NCBI GenBank assembly: GCA_012490785.1
Contig: JAAXCT010000824.1
Coordinates: 186,001 to 250,000, forward strand
DNA from: Eragrostis nindensis
Taxonomy: Eukaryota; Streptophyta; Magnoliopsida; Poales; Poaceae
DNA length: 64,000 bases
Direction of reading: 5' to 3'
Position 1 is the first letter of the stretch. Each line of letters begins with the position of its first letter. The translations under genes were made by a program, and so were the position numbers. Of the stretch, positions 42,695 to 55,054 are shown in pieces. The notes below the pieces were generated by a model that worked only from the letters and a program-made list of their open reading frames with translations, was not told the origin of the DNA and did no database searches.

Positions 42695-45600
42695 ATGGGC
42701 CGCGATGAGGCAACCACCGAGAAGGAGGCGCAGCGGCCGGCGTTCATGTCGGTGTTGATGCATGCGGATGCGGTGGACGCGGTGCTGATGCTGCTGGGCG
42801 TCGTGGGCGCCATGGGCGACGGCATGGCCATGCCGGCGGTGAGGCTGCTCGTCTATAGCCGCATCGCCGACAACATCGTACGCGCGTACGTACGCATCGC
42901 CGACAACAGTTCAGCTCCAAGATCAATGAGGTACGTACGTACGCGCGCATCAATCGATGAAGATGTATACCTGTCGTTAGGCAGACTTGCTAGGCAACAA
43001 GCCCCAATAGCGTACTAATCCGGTTCATATCGATCGACCGATCAGAACGCGAGGGACGTCGTCTTGTTGGGGTGTGCGGCCTGGGTCTTGGCGTTCTTAG
43101 GTGAGACAGAGCACACCACAAGTCACTCCCACATCACACTATATCCTGTGTGCTAATTAAGTTTGCTGCTTCCGACCGACGTATACATACATGGTGTCAG
43201 AGGGATACTGCTGGGCGCGGACGGCGGAGCGACAGGCGTCGCGGATGCGGGCGCGGTACCTGCGCGCGGTGCTCCGGCAGGACATGGAGTACTTGGACCT
43301 CACGGCGGGCACGGCGACGTCGGAGGTGGTCACGAGCGTCTCCAGCGACTGCCTCGCCGTGCAGGACGCGCTGGGGGACAAGCTGCCCAACTTCCTGATG
43401 AACGCCGCCATGTTCCTCGGGACGTACGTCGCGGCGTTCGCGCTCATGTGGCGGCTCACGCTGGTGGTCCTGCCCTTCGCGCTGCTGCTCCTCGTCCCCG
43501 GGTTCGTGTACGGGCGCGTCCTCACCGGCCTCGCGCGCCGGATCAGGGAGCAGTACACGCGCCCGGGCGCCATCGCCGAGCAGGCCGTCTCGTCCGTGCG
43601 CACCGTGTACTCGTCCGTGGCCGAGCGGAGCACCATGGCGCGGTTCTCCGCCGCGCTCGAGGAGTCGGCGCGGCTTGGGATCAGGGAGGGGCTCGTCAAG
43701 GGCGTGGCCCTCGGAAGCAACGCCATCAGCTTTGCCACCTCTGCCTTCATCCTCTGGTACGGCAGCCGCCTCGTTATGTACCATGGCTACCAGGCCGGCA
43801 TCGTCTACGCCATCTCGGCGACCACTGCCATGGGCGGCAGGTGAGTAAAATTTTGGCTGCTCTCTTAACAAGTGCGGCGGCGGCGTCATCTGCGGCTGCT
43901 TAATCTCTTCACATGCAGGGCGCTGGTGTCGGCGCTGTCGAACGTCAGGTACTTAACTGAGGCGGCCGCGGCGGCCGAGAGGATCACGGAGGTGATCCGG
44001 CGGGAGCCCAAGATCGACTCGGAGAGCGAAGCCGGCGAGGAGCTGGCAAAAGTCGCCGGTGAGGTGGAGTTCAAGAACGTCCAGTTCTGCTACCCGTCGC
44101 GGCCGGAGAGCCCCGTCTTGGTCAACTTCAGCCTGCGCGTGCCGGGGGGGCGCACGGTGGCGCTCGTCGGCAGCAGCGGCTCCGGCAAGTCGACGGTGAT
44201 CGCGCTGCTGGAGCGGTTCTACGACCCGTCGGCCGGGGAGGTGGCGCTGGACGGCGTGGACATCCGGCGGCTGCGGCTCAAGTGGCTCCGCGCGCAGATG
44301 GGGCTCGTCAGCCAGGAGCCGGCGCTGTTCGCGACGTCGGTCAGGGAGAACATACTGTTCGGCAAGGAGGACGCCGCGGAGGAGGAAGTCGTTGCCGCGG
44401 CCAAGGCGGCCAACGCACACACCTTCATCTCGCAGCTTCCGCAGGGCTACGACACGCAGGTGACAAATACTAGCTTGTTGGTCGAAAGCAATGGCCTTTG
44501 GGAATCGAATCCCTTCTGATGGAACAGAGGCCTGTGCGTACTCTTCGTAACACTTTAGCCCTTTTTTGAACAGGTGGGAGAACGCGGTATCCAAATGTCG
44601 GGAGGACAGAAGCAGAGGATTGCAATTGCCAGAGCGATTCTAAGGTCACCCAAGCTTCTCCTCCTCGACGAAGCCACCAGCGCACTGGACACTAAGTCGG
44701 AGCGTGCCGTGCAGAAGGCGCTTGACCGCGCCTCCGCAGGGCGGACTACTATTGTTATCGCGCACCGCCTCTCCACCGTGCGAAATGCTGACACAATTGC
44801 TGTGATGCAGTCCGGTGAAGTAAAGGAGCTAGGCACCCATGATGAGCTCATCGACAACGAGAATGGCTTCTACTCGTCTCTTGTCCATCTTGGGCAGTCC
44901 TCCGGAGATTTAGGTGGGGCTGATAAGGTTGCTGGAACGGGTACCACATCTGCTACTCACAACTTGAGTAGGACGTTGTCCTGGCCTAGCAGACTAAGCT
45001 CTGCACGGTCACCGGTCCACGATGCGCAAGGAAAGGATGGGAGCACCAAGAATAAGCCGAAGACTCCGGTGTCGTCCTTTAGAAGGCTGCTCATGCTTAA
45101 CGCACCAGAGTGGAAACATGCGCTGATGGGGAGCTTCAGTGCATTTCTTGTTGGAGGCATCCAGCCCGTGTTTGAATTTGCCGTGGGGGGCATGTTCTCG
45201 GTCTACTTCCTTGCAGATCATGCTCAGATCAAGAGCGAAATAAGGCTCTATGCACTTATTATTTTAGCTGTTGCTGCACTCTCCTTCTTACTCAACATTG
45301 GGCAACATTACAGCTTTGGTGTCATGGGAGAATATCTGACCAAGAGAATAAGGGAGCAGATGCTTGCTAAAATTCTCACTTTTGAGGTCGCGTGGTTTGA
45401 CCGTGAAGAGAACTCCAGCGGCGCCATATGCTCACAACTGACCAGGGACCCCAATGCGGTAAGTACAGGCAACAGATTACAGATATAGTTAGTTTCTCTA
45501 CAAGGAAAGAATCATGTATCTGTGACGTCTGTTTTGTAGGTGAAATCACTCGTCGGTGATCGAATGGCCTTGCTGCTACAAATATTCGCTGCAGTATTTA

Positions 45601-46907
45601 TCGCCTGCACCATGGCTCTGGTCATTGCTTGGCGTTTGGCCCTTGTCATGATAGCAGTGCAGCCTCTTATCATTCTCTGCTATTATGCTCAGCTCGTCTT
45701 ACTGAAGAGCCTCACCAAGAGAGCAATACACGCACACTCTGAGGGCACGAAGCTAGCTGCTGACGCCGTCTCTAACCTCCGCACCATCACCGCCTTCTCA
45801 TCCGAGAGCCGCATCATGCGCATCTTCGGCCAAGCACAGGAGGCGCCGCGCAAGGAGAGCATTCGGCAATCGTGGGTGGCGGGCCTCCTCCTCAGCACAT
45901 CCGTATTCTTCGTGATATGCTCGTGGGTTTTGAGCTTTTGGTATGGTGGCAGGCTCATAGCTGAGAACAACATTACTGCAGCGGCAATCTTTCAAACCTT
46001 CAATATTCTGGCAGGCACAGGTCGTGTCATTGCAACTGCAGGTAGCATGACATCTGATCTTGCTAAGGGAAATGATGCAGTCTCGTCGACCTTTGCTCTC
46101 CTTGATCGGGATACGGAGATTGACCCTGACAATCCTAAAGGGTGCAAGCCAGAGAAGCCCAAGGGCGAGGTGAAGATTAGAGGAGTTGATTTTGCGTACC
46201 CATCAAGGCCAAACGTGACCATCTTCAAAGGGTTCTCCTTGAGCATACAGCCAGGCAAGTCAACTGCCCTTGTAGGTCAAAGTGGTTCTGGAAAGTCAAC
46301 CATCATTAGCCTTATAGAGCGGCTTTATGATCCACTAAGAGGGGTCGTGGAGATCGATGGTAGAGACATAAAGACATGCAATCTCCGAGACCTGCGACGT
46401 CACATTGGGTTGGTCAATCAGGAGCCAACAGTGTTTGCAAGTACCATCAGAGAGAACATCTTGTATGGCACAGAAAATGCAAGTGTGGCAGAAATGGAGG
46501 AAGCGGCAAGGTTGGCGAATGCACATGACTTCATCAGCAACCTCAGCGATGGATACGACACATTGTGCGGTGAGCGGGGTTTTCAGCTTTCCGGAGGGCA
46601 AAAGCAGCGCATTGCAATTGCCCGTGCCATTCTCAAGAACCCTGCCATTTTGCTGCTGGACGAAGCTACAAGTGCACTGGACAGCCAATCCGAAAATATG
46701 GTGCAGGAGGCGCTGGATCGGGTAATGGTCGCCAGGACGAGCGTGGTGGTGGCGCACAGGCTCAGCACCATACAGAATTGTGGCATGATTGTCGTGCTTG
46801 AGGGAGGAGCTGTGGTGGAGGAAGGCACACATGCTTCCCTGATGGCCAAGGGTAGCTCTGGAACGTACTTCGGATTGGTTAGCTTGCAAGGAGGTATCTG
46901 GGACTGA
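42695..46907 (+). CDS. ABCB-D: ABCB/MDR-type full transporter, probably functional
   Basis: Exons 2-6 are 43046-43100, 43201-43840, 43919-44459, 44574-45458 and 45540-46907, all with GT-AG borders and matching phases. Exon 1 starts at ATG 42695 (MGRDEATTEKEAQRPAFMSV). The donor at the family position (after 42930) breaks the frame because of a local duplication of CGCATCGCCGACAACA. A GT after 42877 restores it and gives 1,223 aa. Domains are TMD1-NBD1-TMD2-NBD2 with intact Walker A (GSSGSGKST, GQSGSGKST), signatures (MSGGQ, LSGGQ), Walker B and H-loops. As a plant ABCB it should be an ATP-driven exporter at the plasma membrane; the substrate is not predictable. Intron 4 is only 114 bp, against 1.7 kb in ABCB-A. 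Exons 4-6 are the template of the array that follows. Confidence 0.75.
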
Positions 46908-47636
46908 TTTGAATTATTCAGCAAGCAAGGATGTTCAGTAAAGCATAGAAACATTGAATATTCTCAGGACAATGATGACAATGGCCTATAGGTACATACA
47001 GTAAAAATGTATCAATCTTGTACCGTTTCCTTCATACAGCCGTACGTTGTACATGCATCGTAGTGATGGGAATGTCAAAAAATATGTACATTAGGTATTA
47101 TTTCATTCTGTTTTTCTGTGACACAAATTTCCAAAGCGGGTAACTAGATTCTTAATACTATGATGACCAAATATCAACGATTCATTCACAGGTAGTAGAA
47201 CGGACACTAGCAAGAGGAAGATAAAAAACACAAGGCTCCGTAGTCCGTACAACACTCCCCTTAGACTCTTCTGGTGTTCCTCTCCTCCGTGATGCTCAGT
47301 TGCTCTTGCCGGGGATGGTATTGGCCTGTTTGTGCTTGGCTCACACTGTCACTGGACCATTTCCGGGGGCTTGGCCTCTGCGTGAGGGGGCACCAATGAG
47401 CCACGAGATGAAGATCGAATTGACAATTTACACGGAGAAGAAGTCGGGTCTTCTACTGTCTTTGTTAATTTTTATTGCATGCTCCTTATTGGAAGTAGCC
47501 TTGGCAGTCGAGGACTTGGAGATGCAGTCGATACGATATAAAAAAACTGATATGTTTGTGTTCATGAGGTCAGTATGATAGTACTTGAAGGTCTAATTTA
47601 ATGATCCGTTTTAGATTAAGCTATAAGGCAATGCAG
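46908..47636 (+). promoter_or_regulatory. Array spacer 1: 3' flank fused to upstream block
   Basis: Bases 46908 to about 47230 are 3' flank of the ABCB-D type, matched again after ABCB-G at 59190-59430. Bases 47385-47636 are the conserved upstream block (CTCTGCGTGAGGGGGC to GGCAATGCAG). The block runs straight into exon 4 at 47637. Intron 3 and exons 1-3 are absent. Promoter activity is an inference. Confidence 0.7.
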
Positions 47637-50624
47637 GGCGCTGGTGTCGGCGCTGTCGAACGTCAGGTACTTAACTGAGGCGGCCGCGGCGGCCGAGAGG
47701 ATCACGGAGGTGATCCGGCGGGAGCCCAAGATCGACTCGGAGAGCGAAGCCGGCGAGGAGCTGGCAAAAGTCGCCGGTGAGGTGGAGTTCAAGAACGTCC
47801 AGTTCTGCTACCCGTCGCGGCCCGAGAGCCCCGTCTTGGTCAACTTCAGCCTGCGCGTGCCGGGGGGGCGCACGGTGGCGCTCGTCGGCAGCAGCGGCTC
47901 CGGCAAGTCGACGGTGATCGCGCTGCTGGAGCGGTTCTACGACCCGTCGGCCGGGGAGGTGGCGCTGGACGGCGTGGACATCCGGCGGCTGCGGCTCAAG
48001 TGGCTGCGCGCGCAGATGGGGCTCGTCAGCCAGGAGCCGGCGCTGTTCGCGATGTTGGTACGGGAGAACATACTGTTCGGAAAGGAGGACGCCACCCAGG
48101 AAGAAGTCGTCGCCGCGGCCAAGGCGGCCAACGCTCACACCTTCATCTCGCAGCTTCCGCAGGGCTACGACACGCAGGTGACAAATACTAGCTTGTTGGT
48201 CGAAAGCAATGGCCTTTGGGAATCGAATCCCTTCTGATGGAACAGAGGCCTGTGCGTACTCTTCGTAACACTTTAGCCCTTTTTTGAACAGGTGGGAGAA
48301 CGCGGTATCCAAATGTCGGGAGGACAGAAGCAGAGGATTGCAATTGCCAGAGCGATTCTAAGGTCACCCAAGCTTCTCCTCCTCGACGAAGCCACCAGCG
48401 CACTGGACACTAAGTCGGAGCGTGCCGTGCAGAAGGCGCTTGACCGCGCCTCCGCAGGGCGGACTACTATTGTTATCGCGCACCGCCTCTCCACCGTGCG
48501 AAATGCTGACACAATTGCTGTGATGCAGTCCGGTGAAGTAAAGGAGCTAGGCACCCATGATGAGCTCATCGACAACGAGAATGGCTTCTACTCGTCTCTT
48601 GTCCATCTTGGGCAGTCCTCCGGAGATTTAGGTGGGGCTGATAAGGTTGCTGGAACGGGTACCACATCTGCTACTCACAACTTGAGTAGGACGTTGTCCT
48701 GGCCTAGCAGACTAAGCTCTGCACGGTCACCGGTCCACGATGCGCAAGGAAAGGATGGGAGCACCAAGAATAAGCCGAAGACTCCGGTGTCGTCCTTTAG
48801 AAGGCTGCTCATGCTTAACGCACCAGAGTGGAAACATGCGCTGATGGGGAGCTTCAGTGCATTTCTTGTTGGAGGCATCCAGCCCGTGTTTGAATTTGCC
48901 GTGGGGGGCATGTTCTCGGTCTACTTCCTTGCAGATCATGCTCAGATCAAGAGCGAAATAAGGCTCTATGCACTTATTATTTTAGCTGTTGCTGCACTCT
49001 CCTTCTTACTCAACATTGGGCAACATTACAGCTTTGGTGTCATGGGAGAATATCTGACCAAGAGAATAAGGGAGCAGATGCTTGCTAAAATTCTCACTTT
49101 TGAGGTCGCGTGGTTTGACCGTGAAGAGAACTCCAGCGGCGCCATATGCTCACAACTGACCAGGGACCCCAATGCGGTAAGTACAGGCAACAGATTACAG
49201 ATATAGTTAGTTTCTCTACAAGGAAAGAATCATGTATCTGTGACGTCTGTTTTGTAGGTGAAATCACTCGTCGGTGATCGAATGGCCTTGCTGCTACAAA
49301 TATTCGCTGCAGTATTTATCGCCTGCACCATGGCTCTGGTCATTGCTTGGCGTTTGGCCCTTGTCATGATAGCAGTGCAGCCTCTTATCATTCTCTGCTA
49401 TTATGCTCAGCTCGTCTTACTGAAGAGCCTCACCAAGAGAGCAATACACGCACACTCTGAGGGCACGAAGCTAGCTGCTGACGCCGTCTCTAACCTCCGC
49501 ACCATCACCGCCTTCTCATCCGAGAGCCGCATCATGCGCATCTTCGGCCAAGCACAGGAGGCCCCGCGGAAGGAGAGCATTCGGCAATCGTGGGTGGCGG
49601 GCCTCCTCCTCAGCACATCCGTATTCTTCGTGATATGCTCGTGGGTTTGAGCTTTTGGTATGGTGGCAGGCTCATAGCTGAGAACAACATTACTGCAGCG
49701 GCAATCTTTCAAACCTTCAATATTCTGGCAGGCACAGGTCGTGTCATTGCAACTGCAGGTAGCATGACATCTGATCTTGCTAAGGGAAATGATGCAGTCT
49801 CGTCGACCTTTGCTCTCCTTGATCGGGATACGGAGATTGACCCTGACAATCCTAAGGGGTGCAAGCCAGAGAAGCCCAAGGGCGAGGTGAAGATTAGAGG
49901 AGTTGATTTTGCGTACCCATCAAGGCCAAACGTGACCATCTTCAAAGGGTTCTCCTTGAGCATACAGCCAGGCAAGTCAACTGCCCTTGTAGGTCAAAGT
50001 GGTTCTGGAAAGTCAACCATCATTAGCCTTATAGAGCGGCTTTATGATCCACTAAGAGGGGTCGTGGAGATCGATGGTAGAGACATAAAGACATGCAATC
50101 TCCGAGACCTGCGACGTCACATTGGGTTGGTCAATCAGGAGCCAACAGTGTTTGCAAGTACCATCAGAGAGAACATCTTGTATGGCACAGAAAATGCAAG
50201 TGTTGCAGAAATGGAGGAAGCGGCAAGGTTGGCGAACGCACATGACTTCATCAGCAACCTCAGTGATGGATATGACACATTGTGCGGTGAGCGGGGTTTT
50301 CAGCTTTCCGGAGGGCAAAAGCAGCGCATTGCAATTGCCCGTGCCATTCTCAAGAACCCTGCCATTTTGCTGCTGGACGAAGCTACAAGTGCACTGGACA
50401 GCCAATCCGAAAATATGGTGCAGGAGGCGCTGGATCGGGTAATGGTCGCCAGGACGAGCGTGGTGGTGGCGCACAGGCTCAGCACCATACAGAATTGTGG
50501 CATGATTGTCGTGCTTGAGGGAGGAGCTGTGGTGGAGGAAGGCACACATGCTTCCCTGATGGCCAAGGGTAGCTCTGGAACGTACTTCGGATTGGTTAGC
50601 TTGCAAGGAGGTATCTGGGACTGA
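47637..50624 (+). pseudogene. ABCB-E: truncated array copy (exons 4-6) with frameshift
   Basis: Exon equivalents are 47637-48177, 48292-49176 and 49258-50624. NBD1, TMD2 and NBD2 sequences are present but TMD1 (exons 1-3) is missing. One T is lost from the TTTT in GTGGGTTTTGAGC (near 49646), which shifts the frame in TMD2 after VFFVICSWV, so the second half is not read in frame. NBD1 carries FAMLVRENI where ABCB-D has FATSVRENI. No in-frame ATG precedes the Walker A motif. Confidence 0.88.
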
Positions 50625-51336
50625 TTTGAATTATTCAGCAAGCAAGGATGTTCAGTAAAGCATAGAAACATTGAATATTCTCAGGACAATGATGACAATG
50701 GCCTATAGGTACATACAGTAAAAATGTATCAATCTTGTACCGTTTCCTTCATACAGCCGTACGTTGTACATGCATCGTAGTGATGGGAATGTCAAAAAAT
50801 ATGTACATTAGGTATTATTTCATTCTGTTTTTCTGTGACACAAATTTCCAAAGCGGGTAACTAGATTCTTAATACTATGATGACCAAATATCAACGATTC
50901 ATTCACAGGTAGTAGAACGGACACTAGCAAGAGGAAGATAAAACACAAGTCTCCGTAGTCCGTACAACACTCCCCTTAGACTCTTCTGGTGTTGCTCAGT
51001 TGCTCTTGCCGGGGATGGTATTGGCCTGTTTGTGCTTGGCTCACACTGTCACTGGACCATTTCCGGGGGCTTGGCCTCTGCGTGAGGGGGCACCAATGAG
51101 CCACGAGATGAAGATCGAATTGACAATTTACACGGAGAAGAAGTCGGGTCTTCTACTGTCTTTGTTAATTTTTATTGCATGCTCCTTATTGGAAGTAGCC
51201 TTGGCAGTCGAGGACATAGAGATGCAGTCGATACGATATAAAAAAACTGATATGTTTGTGTTCATGAGGTCAGTATGATAGTACTTGAAGGTCTAATTTA
51301 ATGATCCGTTTTAGATTAAGCTATAAGGCAATGCAG
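50625..51336 (+). promoter_or_regulatory. Array spacer 2
   Basis: Same make-up as spacer 1, 712 bp, shortened near 50941-50998. The upstream block is 51085-51336. Confidence 0.65.
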
Positions 51337-54325
51337 GGCGCTGGTGTCGGCGCTGTCGAACGTCAGGTACTTAACTGAGGCGGCCGCGGCGGCCGAGAGG
51401 ATCACGGAGGTGATCCGGCGGGAGCCCAAGATCGACTCGGAGAGCGAAGCCGGCGAGGAGCTGGCAAAAGTCGCCGGTGAGGTGGAGTTCAAGAACGTCC
51501 AGTTCTGCTACCCGTCGCGGCCCGAGAGCCCCGTCTTGGTCAACTTCAGCCTGCGCGTGCCGGGGGGGCGCACGGTGGCGCTCGTCGGCAGCAGCGGCTC
51601 CGGCAAGTCGACGGTGATCGCGCTGCTGGAGCGGTTCTACGACCCGTCGGCCGGGGAGGTGGCGCTGGACGGCGTGGACATCCGGCGGCTGCGGCTCAAG
51701 TGGCTGCGCGCGCAGATGGGGCTCGTCAGCCAGGAGCCGGCGCTGTTCGCGATGTTGGTACGGGAGAACATACTGTTCGGAAAGGAGGACGCCACCCAGG
51801 AAGAAGTCGTCGCCGCGGCCAAGGCGGCCAACGCTCACAATTTCATCTCGCAGCTGCCGCAGGGCTACGACACGCAGGTGACAAATACTAGCTTGTTGGT
51901 CGAAAGCAATGGCCTTTGGGAATCGAATCCCTTCTGATGGACCAGAGGCCTGTGCGTACTCTTCGTAACACTTTAGCCCTTTTTTGAACAGGTGGGAGAA
52001 CGCGGTATCCAAATGTCGGGAGGACAGAAGCAGAGGATTGCAATTGCCAGAGCGATTCTAAGGTCACCCAAGCTTCTCCTCCTCGACGAAGCCACCAGCG
52101 CACTGGACACTAAGTCGGAGCGTGCCGTGCAGAAGGCGCTTGACCGCGCCTCCGCAGGGCGGACTACTATTGTTATCGCGCACCGCCTCTCCACCGTGCG
52201 AAATGCTGACACAATTGCTGTGATGCAGTCCGGTGAAGTAAAGGAGCTAGGCACCCATGATGAGCTCATCGACAACGAGAATGGCTTCTACTCGTCTCTT
52301 GTCCATCTTGGGCAGTCCTCCGGAGATTTAGGTGGGGCTGATAAGGTTGCTGGAACGGGTACCACATCTGCTACTCACAACTTGAGTAGGACGTTGTCCT
52401 GGCCTAGCAGACTAAGCTCTGCACGGTCACCGGTCCACGATGCGCAAGGAAAGGATGGGAGCACCAAGAATAAGCCGAAGACTCCGGTGTCGTCCTTTAG
52501 AAGGCTGCTCATGCTTAACGCACCAGAGTGGAAACATGCGCTGATGGGGAGCTTCAGTGCATTTCTTGTTGGAGGCATCCAGCCCGTGTTTGAATTTGCC
52601 GTGGGGGGCATGTTCTCGGTCTACTTCCTTGCAGATCATGCTCAGATCAAGAGCGAAATAAGGCTCTATGCACTTATTATTTTAGCTGTTGCTGCACTCT
52701 CCTTCTTACTCAACATTGGGCAACATTACAGCTTTGGTGTCATGGGAGAATATCTGACCAAGAGAATAAGGGAGCAGATGCTTGCTAAAATTCTCACTTT
52801 TGAGGTCGCGTGGTTTGACCGTGAAGAGAACTCCAGCGGCGCCATATGCTCACAACTGACCAGGGACCCCAATGCGGTAAGTACAGGCAACAGATTACAG
52901 ATATAGTTAGTTTCTCTACAAGGAAAGAATCATGTATCTGTGACGTCTGTTTTGTAGGTGAAATCACTCGTCGGTGATCGAATGGCCTTGCTGCTACAAA
53001 TATTCGCTGCAGTATTTATCGCCTGCACCATGGCTCTGGTCATTGCTTGGCGTTTGGCCCTTGTCATGATAGCAGTGCAGCCTCTTATCATTCTCTGCTA
53101 TTATGCTCAGCTCGTCTTACTGAAGAGCCTCACCAAGAGAGCAATACACGCACACTCTGAGGGCACGAAGCTAGCTGCTGACGCCGTCTCTAACCTCCGC
53201 ACCATCACCGCCTTCTCATCCGAGAGCCGCATCATGCGCATCTTCGGCCAAGCACAGGAGGCCCCGCGGAAGGAGAGCATTCGGCAATCGTGGGTGGCGG
53301 GCCTCCTCCTCAGCACATCCGTATTCTTCGTGATATGCTCGTGGGTTTTGAGCTTTTGGTATGGTGGCAGGCTCATAGCTGAGAACAACATTACTGCAGC
53401 GGCAATCTTTCAAACCTTCAATATTCTGGCAGGCACAGGTCGTGTCATTGCAACTGCAGGTAGCATGACATCTGATCTTGCTAAGGGAAATGATGCAGTC
53501 TCGTCGACCTTTGCTCTCCTTGATCGGGATACGGAGATTGACCCTGACAATCCTAAGGGGTGCAAGCCAGAGAAGCCCAAGGGCGAGGTGAAGATTAGAG
53601 GAGTTGATTTTGCGTACCCATCAAGGCCAAACGTGACCATCTTCAAAGGGTTCTCCTTGAGCATACAGCCAGGCAAGTCAACTGCCCTTGTAGGTCAAAG
53701 TGGTTCTGGAAAGTCAACCATCATTAGCCTTATAGAGCGGCTTTATGATCCACTAAGAGGGGTCGTGGAGATCGATGGTAGAGACATAAAGACATGCAAT
53801 CTCCGAGACCTGCGACGTCACATTGGATTGGTCAATCAGGAGCCAACAGTGTTTGCAAGTACCATCAGAGAGAACATCTTGTATGGCACAGAAAATGCAA
53901 GTGTTGCAGAAATGGAGGAAGCGGCAAGGTTGGCGAACGCACATGACTTCATCAGCAACCTCAGTGATGGATATGACACATTGTGCGGTGAGCGAGGTTT
54001 TCAGCTTTCCGGAGGGCAAAAGCAGCGCATTGCAATTGCCCGTGCCATTCTCAAGAACCCTGCCATTTTGCTGCTGGACGAAGCTACAAGTGCACTGGAC
54101 AGCCAATCCGAAAATATGGTGCAGGAGGCGCTGGATCGGGTAATGGTCGCCAGGACGAGCGTGGTGGTGGCGCACAGGCTCAGCACCATACAGAATTGTG
54201 GCATGATTGTCGTGCTTGAGGGAGGAGCTGTGGTGGAGGAAGGCACACATGCTTCCCTGATGGCCAAGGGTAGCTCTGGAACGTACTTCGGATTGGTTAG
54301 CTTGCAAGGAGGTATCTGGGACTGA
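51337..54325 (+). pseudogene. ABCB-F: truncated array copy (exons 4-6), frames open
   Basis: Exons are 51337-51877, 51992-52876 and 52958-54325. Every exon is open, splice sites are intact, and both NBDs keep their Walker A, signature, Walker B and H-loop motifs. Exons 1-3 are absent and no in-frame ATG precedes Walker A of NBD1: the spacer ATG in the right phase runs into TAA within nine codons. On its own it is a truncated gene. In a transcript that begins in ABCB-D, exon 3 of D could splice to its exon 4 in frame. The 3' end of exon 4 has ABCB-G-type bases (AATTTCATCTCGCAGCTGCC). Confidence 0.75.
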
Positions 54326-55054
54326 TTTGAATTATTCAGCAAGCAAGGATGTTCAGTAAAGCATAGAAACATTGAATATTCTCAGGACAATGATGACAAT
54401 GGCCTATAGGTACATACAGTAAAAATGTATCAATCTTGTACCGTTTCCTTCATACAGCCGTACGTTGTACATGCATCGTAGTGATGGGAATGTCAAAAAA
54501 TATGTACATTAGGTATTATTTCATTCTGTTTTTCTGTGACACAAATTTCCAAAGCGGGTAACTAGATTCTTAATACTATGATGACCAAATATCAACGATT
54601 CATTCACAGGTAGTAGAACGGACACTAGCAAGAGGAAGATAAAAAACACAAGACTCCGTAGTCCGTACAACACTCCCCTTAGACTCTTCTGGTGTTCCTC
54701 TCCTCCGTGATGCTCAGTTGCTCTTGCCGGGGATGGTATTGGCCTGTTTGTGCTTGGCTCACACTGTCACTGGACCATTTCCGGGGGCTTGGCCTCTGCG
54801 TGAGGGGGCACCAATAAGCCACGAGATGAAGATCGAATTGACAATTTACACGGAGAAGAAGTCGGGTCTTCTACTGTCTTTGTTAATTTTCATTGCATGC
54901 TCCTTATTGGAAGTAGCCTTGGCAGTCGAGGACTTGGAGATGCAGTCGATACGATATAAAAAAACTGATATGTTTGTGTTCATGAGGTCAGTATGATAGT
55001 ACTTGAAGGTCTAATTTAATGATCCGTTTTAGATTAAGCTATAAGGCAATGCAG
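54326..55054 (+). promoter_or_regulatory. Array spacer 3
   Basis: 729 bp, same make-up as spacer 1. The upstream block is 54803-55054 and meets exon 4 of ABCB-G at 55055. Confidence 0.65.

Larger units (their letters stand above)
43919..55054 (+). repeat. Tandem array, three units of about 3.7 kb (exons 4-6 plus spacer)
   Basis: Units start at exon 4: 43919-47636 (3,718 bp), 47637-51336 (3,700 bp) and 51337-55054 (3,718 bp); exon 4 of a fourth follows at 55055-55595. Exons, introns and spacers agree almost base for base. Differences seen are single substitutions, a 1-base deletion in unit 2 exon 6, and a deletion of about 15 bases (CCTCTCCTCCGTGAT) plus a few bases in the spacer of unit 2. 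Such likeness points to very recent amplification, ongoing homogenisation, or both. Confidence 0.93.

Noticed and set aside
47300..47578. 92-codon frame in the array spacers, present in all three
   Set aside because: Its presence in every unit follows from the duplication. The older paralogous blocks at 21080 and 29180 do not keep the frame, so there is no sign of coding.
47937..48312. Antisense frames across ABCB exons (for example 213-codon frame 47671-48312 minus)
   Set aside because: They recur at every paralog as mirror frames of GC-rich NBD1 coding sequence. Arg/Pro-rich and without domains.
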